Counted from the stretch's first letter, positions 26,353-34,595 are shown. The stretch is DNA of 46,327 nt from Actinokineospora spheciospongiae (GCF_000564855.1 NZ_AYXG01000244.1:1-46327), one strand, 5' to 3'. Notes: generated by a model from the sequence alone, not told the origin. Numbers and translations: made by a program.

Positions 26353-27135
26353 TCAGATGATCCGCAGGTCGGAGATGGCGCCGCTGGCCACGAGCATCAC
26401 GTAGAGGTCCGTGAGCACCAGGGTGCCCAGGGTCGTCCACGCCAACTGCATGTGGCGCGCGTTCAGCCGGGAGACGAGCGTCCAGGCGCGGTAGCGCACC
26501 GGGTGCTTCGAGAAGTGCTTGAGCCTGCCGCCGACGACGTGCCTGCACGAGTGGCACGACACCGTGTACGCCCACAGCAGGACCACGTTGACCAGCAGGA
26601 TGACGTTGCCGAGGCCGAGGCCGTGGGTGAACGCCACGACGGCGTCGTAGGTGTTGACGACCGAGACGAGTACGGCGACGTAGAAGAAGTAGCGGTGCGC
26701 GTTCTGCACGACCAGCGGCAGCCGCGTCTCACCGGAGTAGCTGCCGTGCGGCTCGGCCACCGCGCAGGCGGGCGGCGACTGCCACACCGAGCGGTAGTAG
26801 GCCTTGCGGTAGTAGTAGCAGGTCAGCCGGAACCCCAGCAGGAACGGCAGCGCGATGAAGCCCAGCGGAACCCACCCGGGCAGCTCCGGCAGCGGGGTGC
26901 CGAAGTGGCTGGCCCCCGGCAGGCAGGAGTCGCTGAGGCACGGCGAGTAGAACGGCGTCAGGTACCCGTACTCGCCGACCCAGTACCACTTGCCCATGAA
27001 CGACCTGATCGTCGCGTAGACGACGAAGGCCAGCAGGCCCAGGTTCGTCATCAGGGGCGGGAGCCACCACCGGTCGGTCCGCAGCGTGCGCGCGGTGATC
27101 TTCGCCCGGGTGGGGGCGCCAACGCCTGACGTCAT
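26353..27135 (-). CDS. sdhC: Succinate dehydrogenase membrane anchor (Rv0249c-like)
   Basis: A 260-residue membrane protein with about five helices (at about 29-45, 88-108, 148-168, 176-193 and 235-252), much larger than a classical SdhC. It contains CHSCRH (194-199) next to a hydrophobic helix and further cysteines at 66, 71, 106 and 124. This is the Sdh1-type anchor of Mycobacterium, where a membrane-embedded Rieske-type [2Fe-2S] cluster has been described; CHSCRH is a plausible ligand site here, but that is inferred. It passes electrons to quinone. The ATG at 27135 has GAGGAA upstream. Confidence 0.88.
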   Translation of the reverse strand: MTSGVGAPTRAKITARTLRTDRWWLPPLMTNLGLLAFVVYATIRSFMGKWYWVGEYGYLTPFYSPCLSDSCLPGASHFGTPLPELPGWVPLGFIALPFLLGFRLTCYYYRKAYYRSVWQSPPACAVAEPHGSYSGETRLPLVVQNAHRYFFYVAVLVSVVNTYDAVVAFTHGLGLGNVILLVNVVLLWAYTVSCHSCRHVVGGRLKHFSKHPVRYRAWTLVSRLNARHMQLAWTTLGTLVLTDLYVMLVASGAISDLRII

Positions 27136-27180
27136 GGATTCCTCGTCTTTGAGAAGTGGTCCGGGTCGGCGAGCGCCGGG

Positions 27181-27468
27181 TCAGCGCTGGTAGCCGCCGA
27201 CCCCCTCGTCGTCGGCGCCCTGCCACAGCGCCGGGTCGTAGGGGGTGTCGGGGATGTGCACGAACTCCGTCTCGGCGAAGACGGGAACCCGGGGTGCGGG
27301 TGCCGCCGGGGCGGCCACCAGGTCACCGGCATCGATGTCGATGCGCTCCAGGTCGTTGGTCAGCCGTTGCACAGCGGGGACGTCGCCATAGCGGGCCCGC
27401 AGCGCCCCCACGCAGTGCCGCAGTTGTCCGATGGTCCGCTGCAGCTCGCTGAACTCCGTGCTCGTCAT
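27181..27468 (-). CDS. Small conserved protein heading the sdh1 operon (Rv0250c-like)
   Basis: A 95-residue soluble protein with an N-terminal helical region (MTSTEFSELQRTIGQLRHCV), a predicted coiled part to about residue 45, an Ala/Pro linker and an acidic C-terminus ending GADDEGVGGYQR. Size and position match Rv0250c, directly upstream of the mycobacterial sdh1 genes; its role is unknown and may be assembly or regulation of the complex. The ATG at 27468 has GGAGGT 6 nt upstream. It ends 46 bp before sdhC. Confidence 0.75.
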   Translation of the reverse strand: MTSTEFSELQRTIGQLRHCVGALRARYGDVPAVQRLTNDLERIDIDAGDLVAAPAAPAPRVPVFAETEFVHIPDTPYDPALWQGADDEGVGGYQR

Positions 27469-27563
27469 GTCGCACCTCCAGTACACCGATCCATTCGCGG
27501 CCTGTGGCCGATACGCCGTCGTACCGGTGCCGCTCCCCACCCACTTTTCCGGTCGAGAGCAGA

Positions 27564-27579
27564 TGTGACAAGTACCACA
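27564..27579. promoter_or_regulatory. Palindromic TGTG-N8-CACA site upstream of the sdh1 operon
   Basis: TGTGACAAGTACCACA lies about 96 bp upstream of the first operon start. It agrees at 9 of 12 specified positions with both the CRP/GlxR consensus TGTGA-N6-TCACA and the Rex consensus TGTGAA-N4-TTCACA. Which factor binds, if any, cannot be decided here. Confidence 0.4.
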
Positions 27580-27591
27580 GGGTTTTCGGGC

Positions 27592-27610
27592 GGAGGGCGC
27601 CACGCCCTCC
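27592..27610. other. Short perfect hairpin upstream of the sdh1 operon
   Basis: GGAGGGCG (27592-27599) and CGCCCTCC (27603-27610) flank a 3-nt loop 13 bp from the palindromic site. A second small hairpin (GCGC-AAAA-GCGC) follows. It may be a leader structure or a terminator; there is no T-run. Confidence 0.4.
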
Positions 27611-27930
27611 AGGTGGCGCAAAAGCGCGTATGACGTGCACCACATGGCAGTCGCCCTCGACCCGGGGCTCCTCCTTGTTTCGCCTGGTCAGGTGATGAAA
27701 ATGACGAGGCTGACCGGATGTGAAGCGCGCCACTGGCCGCCGTCGGAGGCAGGCGGTGGGGCGGTCGAAAAACAAGGGGGTCGGCGTCTCGCAGTGCGGG
27801 ATGAGCGGGCTCGCTCAGGGCGCTCGGGGGTGCCCCTCGGGGTGGTCGACATCGCCTCGGGATCGCACCTCAAGGCACCCGACGCCCTGGAGGCGACCAA
27901 GGCGACAGACCGGGCGCAGGCAACCCCCAC

Positions 27931-27964
27931 CCCGAGTGGTGCCTGCAAGCAGGCACCACTCGGG
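27931..27964. repeat. Perfect palindrome with 16-bp arms
   Basis: CCCGAGTGGTGCCTGC (27931-27946) and GCAGGCACCACTCGGG (27949-27964) are exact complements separated by AA. It lies mid-way in the 849-bp gene-free interval 27469-28317, about 350 bp past the recX stop and directly before the repeat array. No T-run follows on either strand. Confidence 0.8.
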
Positions 27965-28008
27965 TGGACAGCAGCCGGGACAGGCGGCAACCCGGGCCGA
28001 CCAGCGGC

Positions 28009-28215
28009 CAGAACAGGCGGCAGCCCAGGCCGGCCAGCAGCCCGAGGCAAGCGGGCCACCCAGGCTGGCCAGCAGCAGCCAGAACAAGCAGCAGCCCAGG
28101 CCAGTCGGCAGTCAGAACAGGCAGCAGTTCGGGGCAGCAGGCAGCCCGAGGCAAGCGGCGGCCAATGCAGGCAGCAGTCCGGGGCAGCAGGCAGCCCGGG
28201 GCAAGCGGCAACCGG
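28009..28215. repeat. Imperfect direct repeats, period about 50 bp, in the recX-sdh1 gap
   Basis: A unit of about 46 bp recurs 50 bp apart at 28119-28164 and 28169-28214 (AGGCAGCAGT-CGGGGCAGCAGG, then CAGCCCG-GGCAAGCGG). Related, more diverged units cover 28012-28110. Open frames through it are Gln/Ala/Arg-rich, change with frame and have no ribosome-binding site, so I treat it as non-coding. Confidence 0.65.
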
Positions 28216-28317
28216 GGCTGCCAGGAGGCCGGTGTGGGCGGCAGCCCCGGGGCGGGCAGTCGCGGGGACGCGGGCTGCCCGCCAGGGTGCGCTGCGGGTG
28301 GGATCGAGCGGGGTGGG

Positions 28318-28929
28318 TCAGTCGAGGTCGGCGGACCAGCCCGGGGTGTCCGCGTCCGCGTCGATGCCCTCGTTCTCCAGCTCACTGCGGACCACGCGGA
28401 AGGCGAGGCCCTCGGCGTAGCCGCGGCGGGCGAGCATGGCCACCAGCCTGCGCAGGCGGACCTGGGGGTCCTGCCCCCGGGTGCCGCCGAGCTTGCGGCG
28501 GACCAGGTCGTGGGCCCGGGACTCCTCGGCCTCGGCGTCGACAGCGGCCAGGGCCTCGGCGGCGGTGGTGTCGTCAACCCCCTTGCGGCGCAGCTCCTGG
28601 GCGATGGCACGGCGGCCGAGGCCGCGGTGCCGGTGCCGCGCCTCGACCCACGACTCGGCGAACGCCTCGTCGTTGATCAGGCCCGCCTTGTCGAACTTGC
28701 CCAGGACCACCTGGGCGATGTCCTCGGGGATCTCGCGGCGGAGCAGGGCCTGTTCGAGCTCGAGGCGGGTGTGGTCGCGCAGGGCCAGCAGCCGGTAGCA
28801 GATGTCCCGGGCGCGGGCGGCCGGGTCCTGCTCGTCGGCGGCGCGGGGGTGTTCCCGCGCGCCGGGGGCCCGGGAGGTCGAGTCGGTGCCCGACCCCCCG
28901 GTTCTGCGCGCGTACCGGCGTTCGGTCAT
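28318..28929 (-). CDS. recX: RecA regulatory protein RecX
   Basis: RecX, 203 residues, inhibits RecA filament growth. After a 45-residue charged leader come the three-helix repeats: ARDICYRLLALRDHTRLELEQALLRR, then FDKAGLINDEAFAESWVEARHRHRGLGRRAIAQEL, then the C-terminal RRLVAMLARRGYAEGLAFRVV. The ATG at 28929 is 13 bp after the recA stop with a weak ribosome-binding site, so it is read through from recA at lower yield, as in other actinobacteria. Confidence 0.93.
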   Translation of the reverse strand: MTERRYARRTGGSGTDSTSRAPGAREHPRAADEQDPAARARDICYRLLALRDHTRLELEQALLRREIPEDIAQVVLGKFDKAGLINDEAFAESWVEARHRHRGLGRRAIAQELRRKGVDDTTAAEALAAVDAEAEESRAHDLVRRKLGGTRGQDPQVRLRRLVAMLARRGYAEGLAFRVVRSELENEGIDADADTPGWSADLD

Positions 28930-28942
28930 GACGACCGGCCGA

Positions 28943-29998
28943 TCAGAACTCGACTGGGGCGGCCGCCTCGACCGCGGGGGTCTCGTCGGCGTCGAGCTTG
29001 GCACCGATGCCGAGCTTGTCCTTGATGCGCTTCTCGACCTCGTTGGCCACGTCCGGGTTCTCCAGCAGGAACTTGCGGGCGTTCTCCTTGCCCTGCCCGA
29101 GCTGGTCGCCCTCGTAGGTGTACCAGGCACCCGACTTGCGCAGGATGCCCTGGTCGACGCCCATGTCGATGAGCGAGCCCTCGCGGCTGATGCCCTTGCC
29201 GTAGAGGATGTCGAACTCGGCCTGCTTGAACGGCGGGGCGACCTTGTTCTTCACGACCTTGACCCGGGTGCGGTTGCCGACCGGCTCGCCGCCGTCCTTG
29301 AGGGTCTCGATCCGGCGCACGTCCAGGCGCACCGAGGCGTAGAACTTGAGCGCCTTGCCACCGGTCGTGGTCTCCGGCGAGCCGAACATGACGCCGATCT
29401 TCTCGCGGAGCTGGTTGATGAAGATCGCGGTGGTGCCCGAGTTGCTCATCGCACCGGTCATCTTGCGCAGCGCCTGGCTCATCAGCCGGGCCTGCAGGCC
29501 GACGTGGCTGTCGCCCATCTCGCCCTCGATCTCCGCGCGCGGCACCAGGGCCGCCACCGAGTCGATGACCAGGATGTCGAGCGCGCCGGAGCGGATCAGC
29601 ATGTCCGCGATCTCCAGCGCCTGCTCACCGGTGTCCGGCTGGGAGACCAGCAGGGCGTCGGTGTCCACGCCGAGGTTCTTGGCGTAGTCCGGGTCGAGCG
29701 CGTGCTCGGCGTCGATGAAGGCCGCGATGCCACCGGCGCGCTGGGCGTTGGCCACCGCGTGCAGGGCCACCGTCGTCTTGCCGGAGGACTCCGGGCCGTA
29801 GATCTCGATCACGCGGCCACGCGGCAGGCCGCCGATGCCCAGCGCCACGTCCAGCGCGATGGCGCCGGTGGGGATGACCTGGACGGGGGCGCGCCCCTCC
29901 TCGCCGAGGCGCATCACCGAGCCCTTGCCGAAGTTCTTGTCGATCTGGGCCAAGGCGAGTTCGAGCGCCTTGTCCCGGTCGGGTGCTGCTGGTGCCAT
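28943..29998 (-). CDS. recA: Recombinase RecA
   Basis: RecA, 351 residues, forms filaments on single-stranded DNA, pairs homologous DNA and triggers LexA cleavage. Walker A is GPESSGKT (68-75); Walker [13 protein letters not shown]; loop L1 follows [12 protein letters not shown] and L2 [20 protein letters not shown]. The C-terminus is acidic with Ala/Glu. No intein interrupts it, unlike the Mycobacterium tuberculosis gene. The ATG at 29998 has AGGTGG upstream. A LexA box lies 130 bp upstream. Confidence 0.98.
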   Translation of the reverse strand: MAPAAPDRDKALELALAQIDKNFGKGSVMRLGEEGRAPVQVIPTGAIALDVALGIGGLPRGRVIEIYGPESSGKTTVALHAVANAQRAGGIAAFIDAEHALDPDYAKNLGVDTDALLVSQPDTGEQALEIADMLIRSGALDILVIDSVAALVPRAEIEGEMGDSHVGLQARLMSQALRKMTGAMSNSGTTAIFINQLREKIGVMFGSPETTTGGKALKFYASVRLDVRRIETLKDGGEPVGNRTRVKVVKNKVAPPFKQAEFDILYGKGISREGSLIDMGVDQGILRKSGAWYTYEGDQLGQGKENARKFLLENPDVANEVEKRIKDKLGIGAKLDADETPAVEAAAPVEF

Positions 29999-30082
29999 CT
30001 TCGATCCACCTCGAGTCTGTTTCGTACTCACGCCGTCGACGCTACGGGCAGGGTCTGACGATTTCCGGCAGGCACCGCCGTC

Positions 30083-30091
30083 TGTGGACAA
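30083..30091 (+). promoter_or_regulatory. DnaA-box-like 9-mer in the recA promoter region
   Basis: TGTGGACAA, the complement of TTGTCCACA, lies between the recA start and its LexA box. A single 9-mer is weak evidence for binding. Confidence 0.3.
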
Positions 30092-30127
30092 CTCGGCCGT
30101 CGGATCTGCGCTGTGCCGGTCAGGGTA

Positions 30128-30143
30128 GCGAACACGTGTTCGA
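30128..30143. promoter_or_regulatory. LexA (SOS) box of recA, one mismatch
   Basis: GCGAACACGTGTTCGA matches TCGAAC-N4-GTTCGA at 11 of 12 positions and lies 130 bp upstream of the recA start, between recA and the DUF3046 gene. It is the only such site near recA. Confidence 0.82.
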
Positions 30144-30171
30144 TCGGCGGCACCGACACACCCGGTCGGGG

Positions 30172-30366
30172 TCAGCGGCGCTCGACCGGGACCTCGAAGG
30201 CGTCGCAGACGGCCTGCCAGATGTCCTTGGTCGGCAGGCCCGCGTCGAGGGCCTGGTCGACGGTCCGGCCGCCGAGGGCGGCGAAGACGTGGTCGTGGGC
30301 GATGGTGTCGGCCCGGAGCGCGCCGAACTCCTCGGCGAGCCGGGCTCGGAAAGCGGTGATGCGCAT
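30172..30366 (-). CDS. DUF3046 small protein
   Basis: A 64-residue protein, [20 protein letters not shown], with a central [20 protein letters not shown] and a C-terminal [12 protein letters not shown]. This is the DUF3046 family found just upstream of recA in actinobacteria (Rv2738c position). It is soluble and helical; function unknown. Confidence 0.85.
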   Translation of the reverse strand: MRITAFRARLAEEFGALRADTIAHDHVFAALGGRTVDQALDAGLPTKDIWQAVCDAFEVPVERR

Positions 30367-30399
30367 CGGTGCCCAGTCTACGGCCGGCAGGATGGGGGC

Positions 30400-30528
30400 A
30401 TGCTGCTGCTCGCGATCGACCAGCCCACGGCCGCCGAGGGCCTCTGGCTCGACATCGGCGTGGCCGCGAGCTGCGTGGCCGCGCTGGTGTTCGGGATCGC
30501 CTGGTTCGTCCGCAACCGGCGGCGGTAG
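30400..30528 (+). CDS. Possible 42-residue single-pass membrane peptide
   Basis: The frame [20 protein letters not shown] is followed by one hydrophobic helix ([17 protein letters not shown]) and a basic tail RNRRR, giving an N-out/C-in single-pass topology. It has AGGA about 9 nt before the ATG and is convergent with the Hsp70-like gene, separated by one base. The arrangement argues for a real gene, but I do not recognise a family. Confidence 0.5.
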   Translation: MLLLAIDQPTAAEGLWLDIGVAASCVAALVFGIAWFVRNRRR

Positions 30529-30529
30529 G

Positions 30530-32374
30530 TCAGGTGCCGGGCTGGACGCGCTGGGCGAAGTAGTCCGCCAGCGCGTCCGGGGTGAGTTCGGCGGACTCGT
30601 CGCCGCCGGAGCGGGAGAGCCAGCCGACCAGCGGGCGGCCCTCGACGGTGAAAACCAGCACCCCGGTGCCGCCGCTGACCCCGGCCCGGTACTTCCCGTC
30701 CAGGCCGTTGCCGTGCCAATCGGCCAGCACGTGCTCGCCCTCGGTCATCTCGCCGAGTTCGGCGCGCAGCACGCCCTGGACCTCGTCGGGTGAGCCGACC
30801 TGGGCGTAGCTGACGGTGTAGGAGTCCGGCAGCGCACAGGTGACGTCGGCCGCCGCGTCGGCGTCGGCGGCCTGGCACCGGTTGCCGTCCGGCACCGCCC
30901 CGGCCAGTTGCCGCAGGCACGCGGTGAAGCCCTGCGCGTCCCGGGCACCCGCGGTCCGGCACGACTCGGCGGTGGGCAGGTCGTCGCCGGAGGTGAACAG
31001 GAAGATCCCGCCCACGACGGCCAGCGCGAGGACCACCGCGGCGGCCACCCCGACGAGGACCCCGGGCCGCTTGCCGCCCGGCCGGGGCGGGGTGGGGAAG
31101 TCGTTCTGCCGCGGCGGGGTGGGGAAGTTGGCCTGCTGCGGGAAGCCCTGCGGGGTGGCCGGGAAACCGCCGGTCGGCAGCGGTTGCGCGGCGGTCTGCG
31201 GCCCGGGGTTCGGCAGCTGCGGCGCGTGCGGGGGCTGCTGGGTGGGGAAGGGCCCCGAGCCGGGCTGGGCGGAGCCGGGCGCGACACCCGCGGTGCGCAG
31301 GCTGATGCCCTCCTGGGTCACCTGGTGCGCGCCGAGGGCAACGGCGGTCTCCGGCTGGTCGAGGCTGGTCGGCACGATCCGCAGTTGCTCGGCGATCAGC
31401 GTCGCCACCAGCGGGATGCGGCTGGAACCGCCGACGAGGTAGACGCCGCCGAGGCGGTCCGGGCCGAGCCCGGTGGCGCGGATGGTCGACGACAGCAGCT
31501 CCACGCTGCGCAGCAGGCTCGGCCGGATCAGCGCCTCCAGCTCGGCGCGGGTGACCAGCACGTCGTCGAACGGCTCCGGCATCGGCACCTCGGTCTGCGG
31601 GTGCCGCGACAGCGCCTCCTTGGCCGCCTTCACGTCCTCCTGCAGGGCGCGGCGGGCGCGGCGATCGGCCGTGGACTCCGGGCGCAGCAGGTGCTGCCAG
31701 CCGCGCGGGTCGCGGTGCGAGACCTGGCGGCCGACGTGCTCGAGCAGGGTCTGGTCGACGTCCATGCCGCCGAGGTCGTGCAGGCCGTCCTCGGCGAGCA
31801 CGGCGAACCCGGCCTGGGTGGCGGCCACGACGGCGACGTCGAAGGTGCCCGCGCCCAGGTCGTAGACGGCCAGCGCCTGCCCGGGGCGCAGGGCGTGCCC
31901 GAGCGAGGCGAAGTGCGCGGCGGCGGCGACCGGCTCGGGCACCAGCACCAGCGCCGAGCCCAGGCCCGCGAGCCGGGCGGCGGTGAGCAGCACGTTGCGC
32001 CGGACCGGGCCCCACTGCGCCGGGTGGGTCAGCCGGACCTCGTCGGGGGCGCCGCCGCCGAGCTGGCGGGAGGTCTCGTCGGCGACCCGCTTGAGCACCG
32101 CGGCCAGCGCCTCCGACACCGGGACGACGGTGTCGCCGAGCAGCAGCGTGCCGTCGTCGATGCGGCGCTTGGGGTTCGGCTCGAACCGGGACGGGTCGAG
32201 GCGGGCGCGGCGCTCGGCGTCGCGGCCGACGACCAGCCCGCCGTCCTCGGCGGCGAAGACCGCCGACGGCATCGTGGCGGAACCGTCCACTTCGATCACC
32301 CGGGGTGGGCGGCCGTGCGCGGAGAGCACCGCGACGGTGTTGGACGTGCCGAGGTCGACGGACAGAACCCGCAT
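30530..32374 (-). CDS. Membrane-anchored Hsp70-like ATPase with ectodomain, copy B
   Basis: A 614-residue protein. The N-terminal 355 residues form an Hsp70/actin-type ATPase: phosphate-1 VDLGTSNTVAVL, phosphate-2 YDLGAGTFDVAVV, adenosine motif VGGSSRIPLVATL, and a VPEPVAAAAHF helix matching the catalytic glutamate region. The usual substrate-binding domain is absent. A Pro/Gln/Phe-rich linker (about 370-430) leads to one transmembrane helix at about 437-458 (VLVGVAAAVVLALAVVGGIFLF) and an external domain of about 145 residues with four cysteines. The ATG at 32374 has GGAGGG 5 nt upstream. It lies 62 bp downstream of a paralogue with the same architecture. Function unknown. Confidence 0.85.
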   Translation of the reverse strand: MRVLSVDLGTSNTVAVLSAHGRPPRVIEVDGSATMPSAVFAAEDGGLVVGRDAERRARLDPSRFEPNPKRRIDDGTLLLGDTVVPVSEALAAVLKRVADETSRQLGGGAPDEVRLTHPAQWGPVRRNVLLTAARLAGLGSALVLVPEPVAAAAHFASLGHALRPGQALAVYDLGAGTFDVAVVAATQAGFAVLAEDGLHDLGGMDVDQTLLEHVGRQVSHRDPRGWQHLLRPESTADRRARRALQEDVKAAKEALSRHPQTEVPMPEPFDDVLVTRAELEALIRPSLLRSVELLSSTIRATGLGPDRLGGVYLVGGSSRIPLVATLIAEQLRIVPTSLDQPETAVALGAHQVTQEGISLRTAGVAPGSAQPGSGPFPTQQPPHAPQLPNPGPQTAAQPLPTGGFPATPQGFPQQANFPTPPRQNDFPTPPRPGGKRPGVLVGVAAAVVLALAVVGGIFLFTSGDDLPTAESCRTAGARDAQGFTACLRQLAGAVPDGNRCQAADADAAADVTCALPDSYTVSYAQVGSPDEVQGVLRAELGEMTEGEHVLADWHGNGLDGKYRAGVSGGTGVLVFTVEGRPLVGWLSRSGGDESAELTPDALADYFAQRVQPGT

Positions 32375-32436
32375 GTTTCCCTCCGGATCGGGGACGGGTT
32401 CAGTCTGGCACAGGCGGTCCGGGGGCTCCCGCCGGT

Positions 32437-34413
32437 TCAGCCGCCCGGTTTGACGCTGCTGGTGAAGTAGTCGATCAGGCTGGTGTCGGAGGCGGCGCTC
32501 AGGTTCAGCACGGCGCCCAGCAGCGGGCTGTCGTCCACGGTGAACAGCAGCAGGCCCCGCCCGCCGACGTCGACGGAGTAGTACGTCCCGGACAGCCCGG
32601 AACCGCTCCAGGTGGCGGTCTCGGCCTGCGCCTTCGACACGCCCATCTCGGAGAACGCCTGGTCGATGTTGGACGACACCGCGGCCTGGTTGGGGAACTG
32701 GTAGTAGATGGCGTAGTAGCCGTCGGAGAGGGTGCAGGTCGCGGCGGTGGCGCCGGGGGTGCTGACGACCTCGCCGTTGAGGTTCATGCCCGCGGTGCAC
32801 TCGCCGGAGGCGATGGACCCGGCCAGGGTGCGCATGCACGGGGTGAAGCCCTGCGCGTCGGTCTTGGTGTCAGTCCCGCAGTCCTCGACCCCGCCGCCGG
32901 AGGTCGCGAGCACGATGCTCACCACGGCGATGAGCACGACCAGGCCGACCGAGCCCAGGACGATCCACAGCTTCGCCGGGTTCGACCCCTGCCGCTGCTG
33001 CGGGAACTGCGGCATCGGCGGCCGCTGCTGCATCTGCTGCTGCGGGTGCCCGGACTGCGGCAGCGGACCGGACTGCGGCGCCTGCTGCACCGGCAGCGGA
33101 CCGGACCGGGGCTGCTGGGCGCCCTGGTGCGGCGCCTGCTGCTGGTTCTGCGCGGGGATCGGCCGCGACGGCGGGTTCTGCGCCGGGCGCTGCTGCTGCG
33201 GGTTGGTCGGGAACTTGGGGTGCCGCACGGTCGCGGTGGCGCCGCTGCCCGCGGTGAACCCGCTGGTGCGCGGCGGGATGACCGCACGGGTCCGGGCCAC
33301 GGCGTCGAGCGCGCCGCTCATGTCGCCGGTGCGCATGGTGATGCCCTCCTGCGGCACGTGGTGCGCGCCCAGGGCGACGGCGGTCTCCGGCTGGTCGAGG
33401 CTGGTCGGGACGACCCGCAGTTGCTCGGCGATCAGCGTCGCCACCAGCGGGATGCGGCTGGAACCGCCGACGAGGTAGATGCCGACGAGCTGATCGGGGG
33501 TCATGCCGGTGGAGCGGATGGTCGCGGCGAGCAGTTCGACGCTGCGCAGCATCCCCGGGCGGATCAGCGCCTCCAGCTCGACCCGGGTGACCAGGACGTC
33601 CTCGAACGGCTCCGGCAGCGGGACCTCGGTCTGCGGGTGCCGCGACAGCGCCTCCTTGGACGCCTTGACGTCCTCGCGGAGCGCGCGCTGGGCGCGCCGG
33701 TCGCCGGTGGAGGTGGGGCGCAGCAGGCGTTGCCAGCCCGCCGGGTCCCGGTGCGACACCTGGCGGCCGACGTGTTCGAGCAGGGCCTGGTCGACGTCGA
33801 GGCCGCCGAGGTCGGGCAGACCGGCCTCGGCGAGGACGGCGAACCCGGTCTGGGTGGCGCCGACGATGGCCACGTCGAAGGTGCCCGCGCCGAGGTCGTA
33901 GACGGCCAGCGCCTGCCCGGAGCCGAGCTTCTGCCCGGGGAAGGAGGCGAAGTGCGCGGCGGCGGCGACCGGTTCGGGCACCAGCACCAGGTTGGACCCC
34001 GCGCCCGCCTGCCGGGCCGCGGACAGCAGCACGTTGCGCCGGACCGGGCCCCACTGCGCCGGGTGGGTCAACCGGACCTCGTCGGGCTTGCCGCCGCCGA
34101 GCTGGCGGGTGGTCTCGTCGACGACGCGGCGCAGCACGCCCGCGAGCGCGTCGGTGACCGGGACGACGGTGTCGCCGAGCAGCAGCGTGCCCTCGTCGAC
34201 GCGGCGCTTGGGGTTGGGCTCGAACCGGGCCGGGTCGAGGCGGGCGCGGCGCTCGGCGTCGCGGCCGACGACCAGGGTCCCGTCCTCACCGGCGAACACC
34301 GCCGACGGCATCATCGAGGAGCCGTCGACGTCGACCACGCGCGGCGGACGGCCGTGCGCGGACAGCACGGCGACGGTGTTCGACGTGCCGAGATCCACCG
34401 ACAGGACGTTCAC
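32437..34413 (-). CDS. Membrane-anchored Hsp70-like ATPase with ectodomain, copy A
   Basis: A 658-residue paralogue of the next gene. The ATPase domain (1-360) has the same VDLGTSNTVAVLSAHGRPPR start, YDLGAGTFDVAIV and VGGSSRIPLVATL motifs. The linker is longer and Gln/Pro-rich (about 395-475). A transmembrane helix (WIVLGSVGLVVLIAVVSIVL, about 483-503) is followed by an ectodomain beginning CGTDTKTDAQGFTPCMRTLAG, homologous to copy B including the four cysteines. The GTG at 34413 has GGGGAGAG upstream. First of a two-gene unit. The substrate or partner is unknown. Confidence 0.85.
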   Translation of the reverse strand: MNVLSVDLGTSNTVAVLSAHGRPPRVVDVDGSSMMPSAVFAGEDGTLVVGRDAERRARLDPARFEPNPKRRVDEGTLLLGDTVVPVTDALAGVLRRVVDETTRQLGGGKPDEVRLTHPAQWGPVRRNVLLSAARQAGAGSNLVLVPEPVAAAAHFASFPGQKLGSGQALAVYDLGAGTFDVAIVGATQTGFAVLAEAGLPDLGGLDVDQALLEHVGRQVSHRDPAGWQRLLRPTSTGDRRAQRALREDVKASKEALSRHPQTEVPLPEPFEDVLVTRVELEALIRPGMLRSVELLAATIRSTGMTPDQLVGIYLVGGSSRIPLVATLIAEQLRVVPTSLDQPETAVALGAHHVPQEGITMRTGDMSGALDAVARTRAVIPPRTSGFTAGSGATATVRHPKFPTNPQQQRPAQNPPSRPIPAQNQQQAPHQGAQQPRSGPLPVQQAPQSGPLPQSGHPQQQMQQRPPMPQFPQQRQGSNPAKLWIVLGSVGLVVLIAVVSIVLATSGGGVEDCGTDTKTDAQGFTPCMRTLAGSIASGECTAGMNLNGEVVSTPGATAATCTLSDGYYAIYYQFPNQAAVSSNIDQAFSEMGVSKAQAETATWSGSGLSGTYYSVDVGGRGLLLFTVDDSPLLGAVLNLSAASDTSLIDYFTSSVKPGG

Positions 34414-34491
34414 TGCTCTCCCCTCATCACCAACCCGGACACCGCTGACCCCCCGGGTTGTGTCGCTGATGCTCCCACGAGCGATACGGGC

Positions 34492-34526
34492 GACGGCCCC
34501 GGTCCGTCGATCTCACCGGGGCCGTC
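34492..34526. terminator. Hairpin between the Hsp70-like unit and the betaine transporter
   Basis: GACGGCCCCGGT (34492-34503) and ACCGGGGCCGTC (34515-34526) form a perfect 12-bp stem with an 11-nt loop, 70 bp past the transporter operon's last stop. Confidence 0.55.
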
Positions 34527-34554
34527 GGGATCGCCGCAGCTCAGCGGACGAGGG

Positions 34555-34588
34555 GAGCCCGCCGACCTCGGGACCGGTCGGCGGGCTC
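34555..34588 (-). terminator. Terminator of the betaine transporter operon
   Basis: GAGCCCGCCGACC (34555-34567) and GGTCGGCGGGCTC (34576-34588) form a perfect 13-bp stem, 7 bp past the binding-protein stop on the minus strand. Confidence 0.7.
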
Positions 34589-34595
34589 GTCCCGG

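Noticed and set aside
27635..28420. Plus-strand Gln/Ala-rich frames across the recX-sdh1 gap
   Set aside because: Every frame through the repeats is low complexity, starts lack ribosome-binding sites, and several overlap recX.
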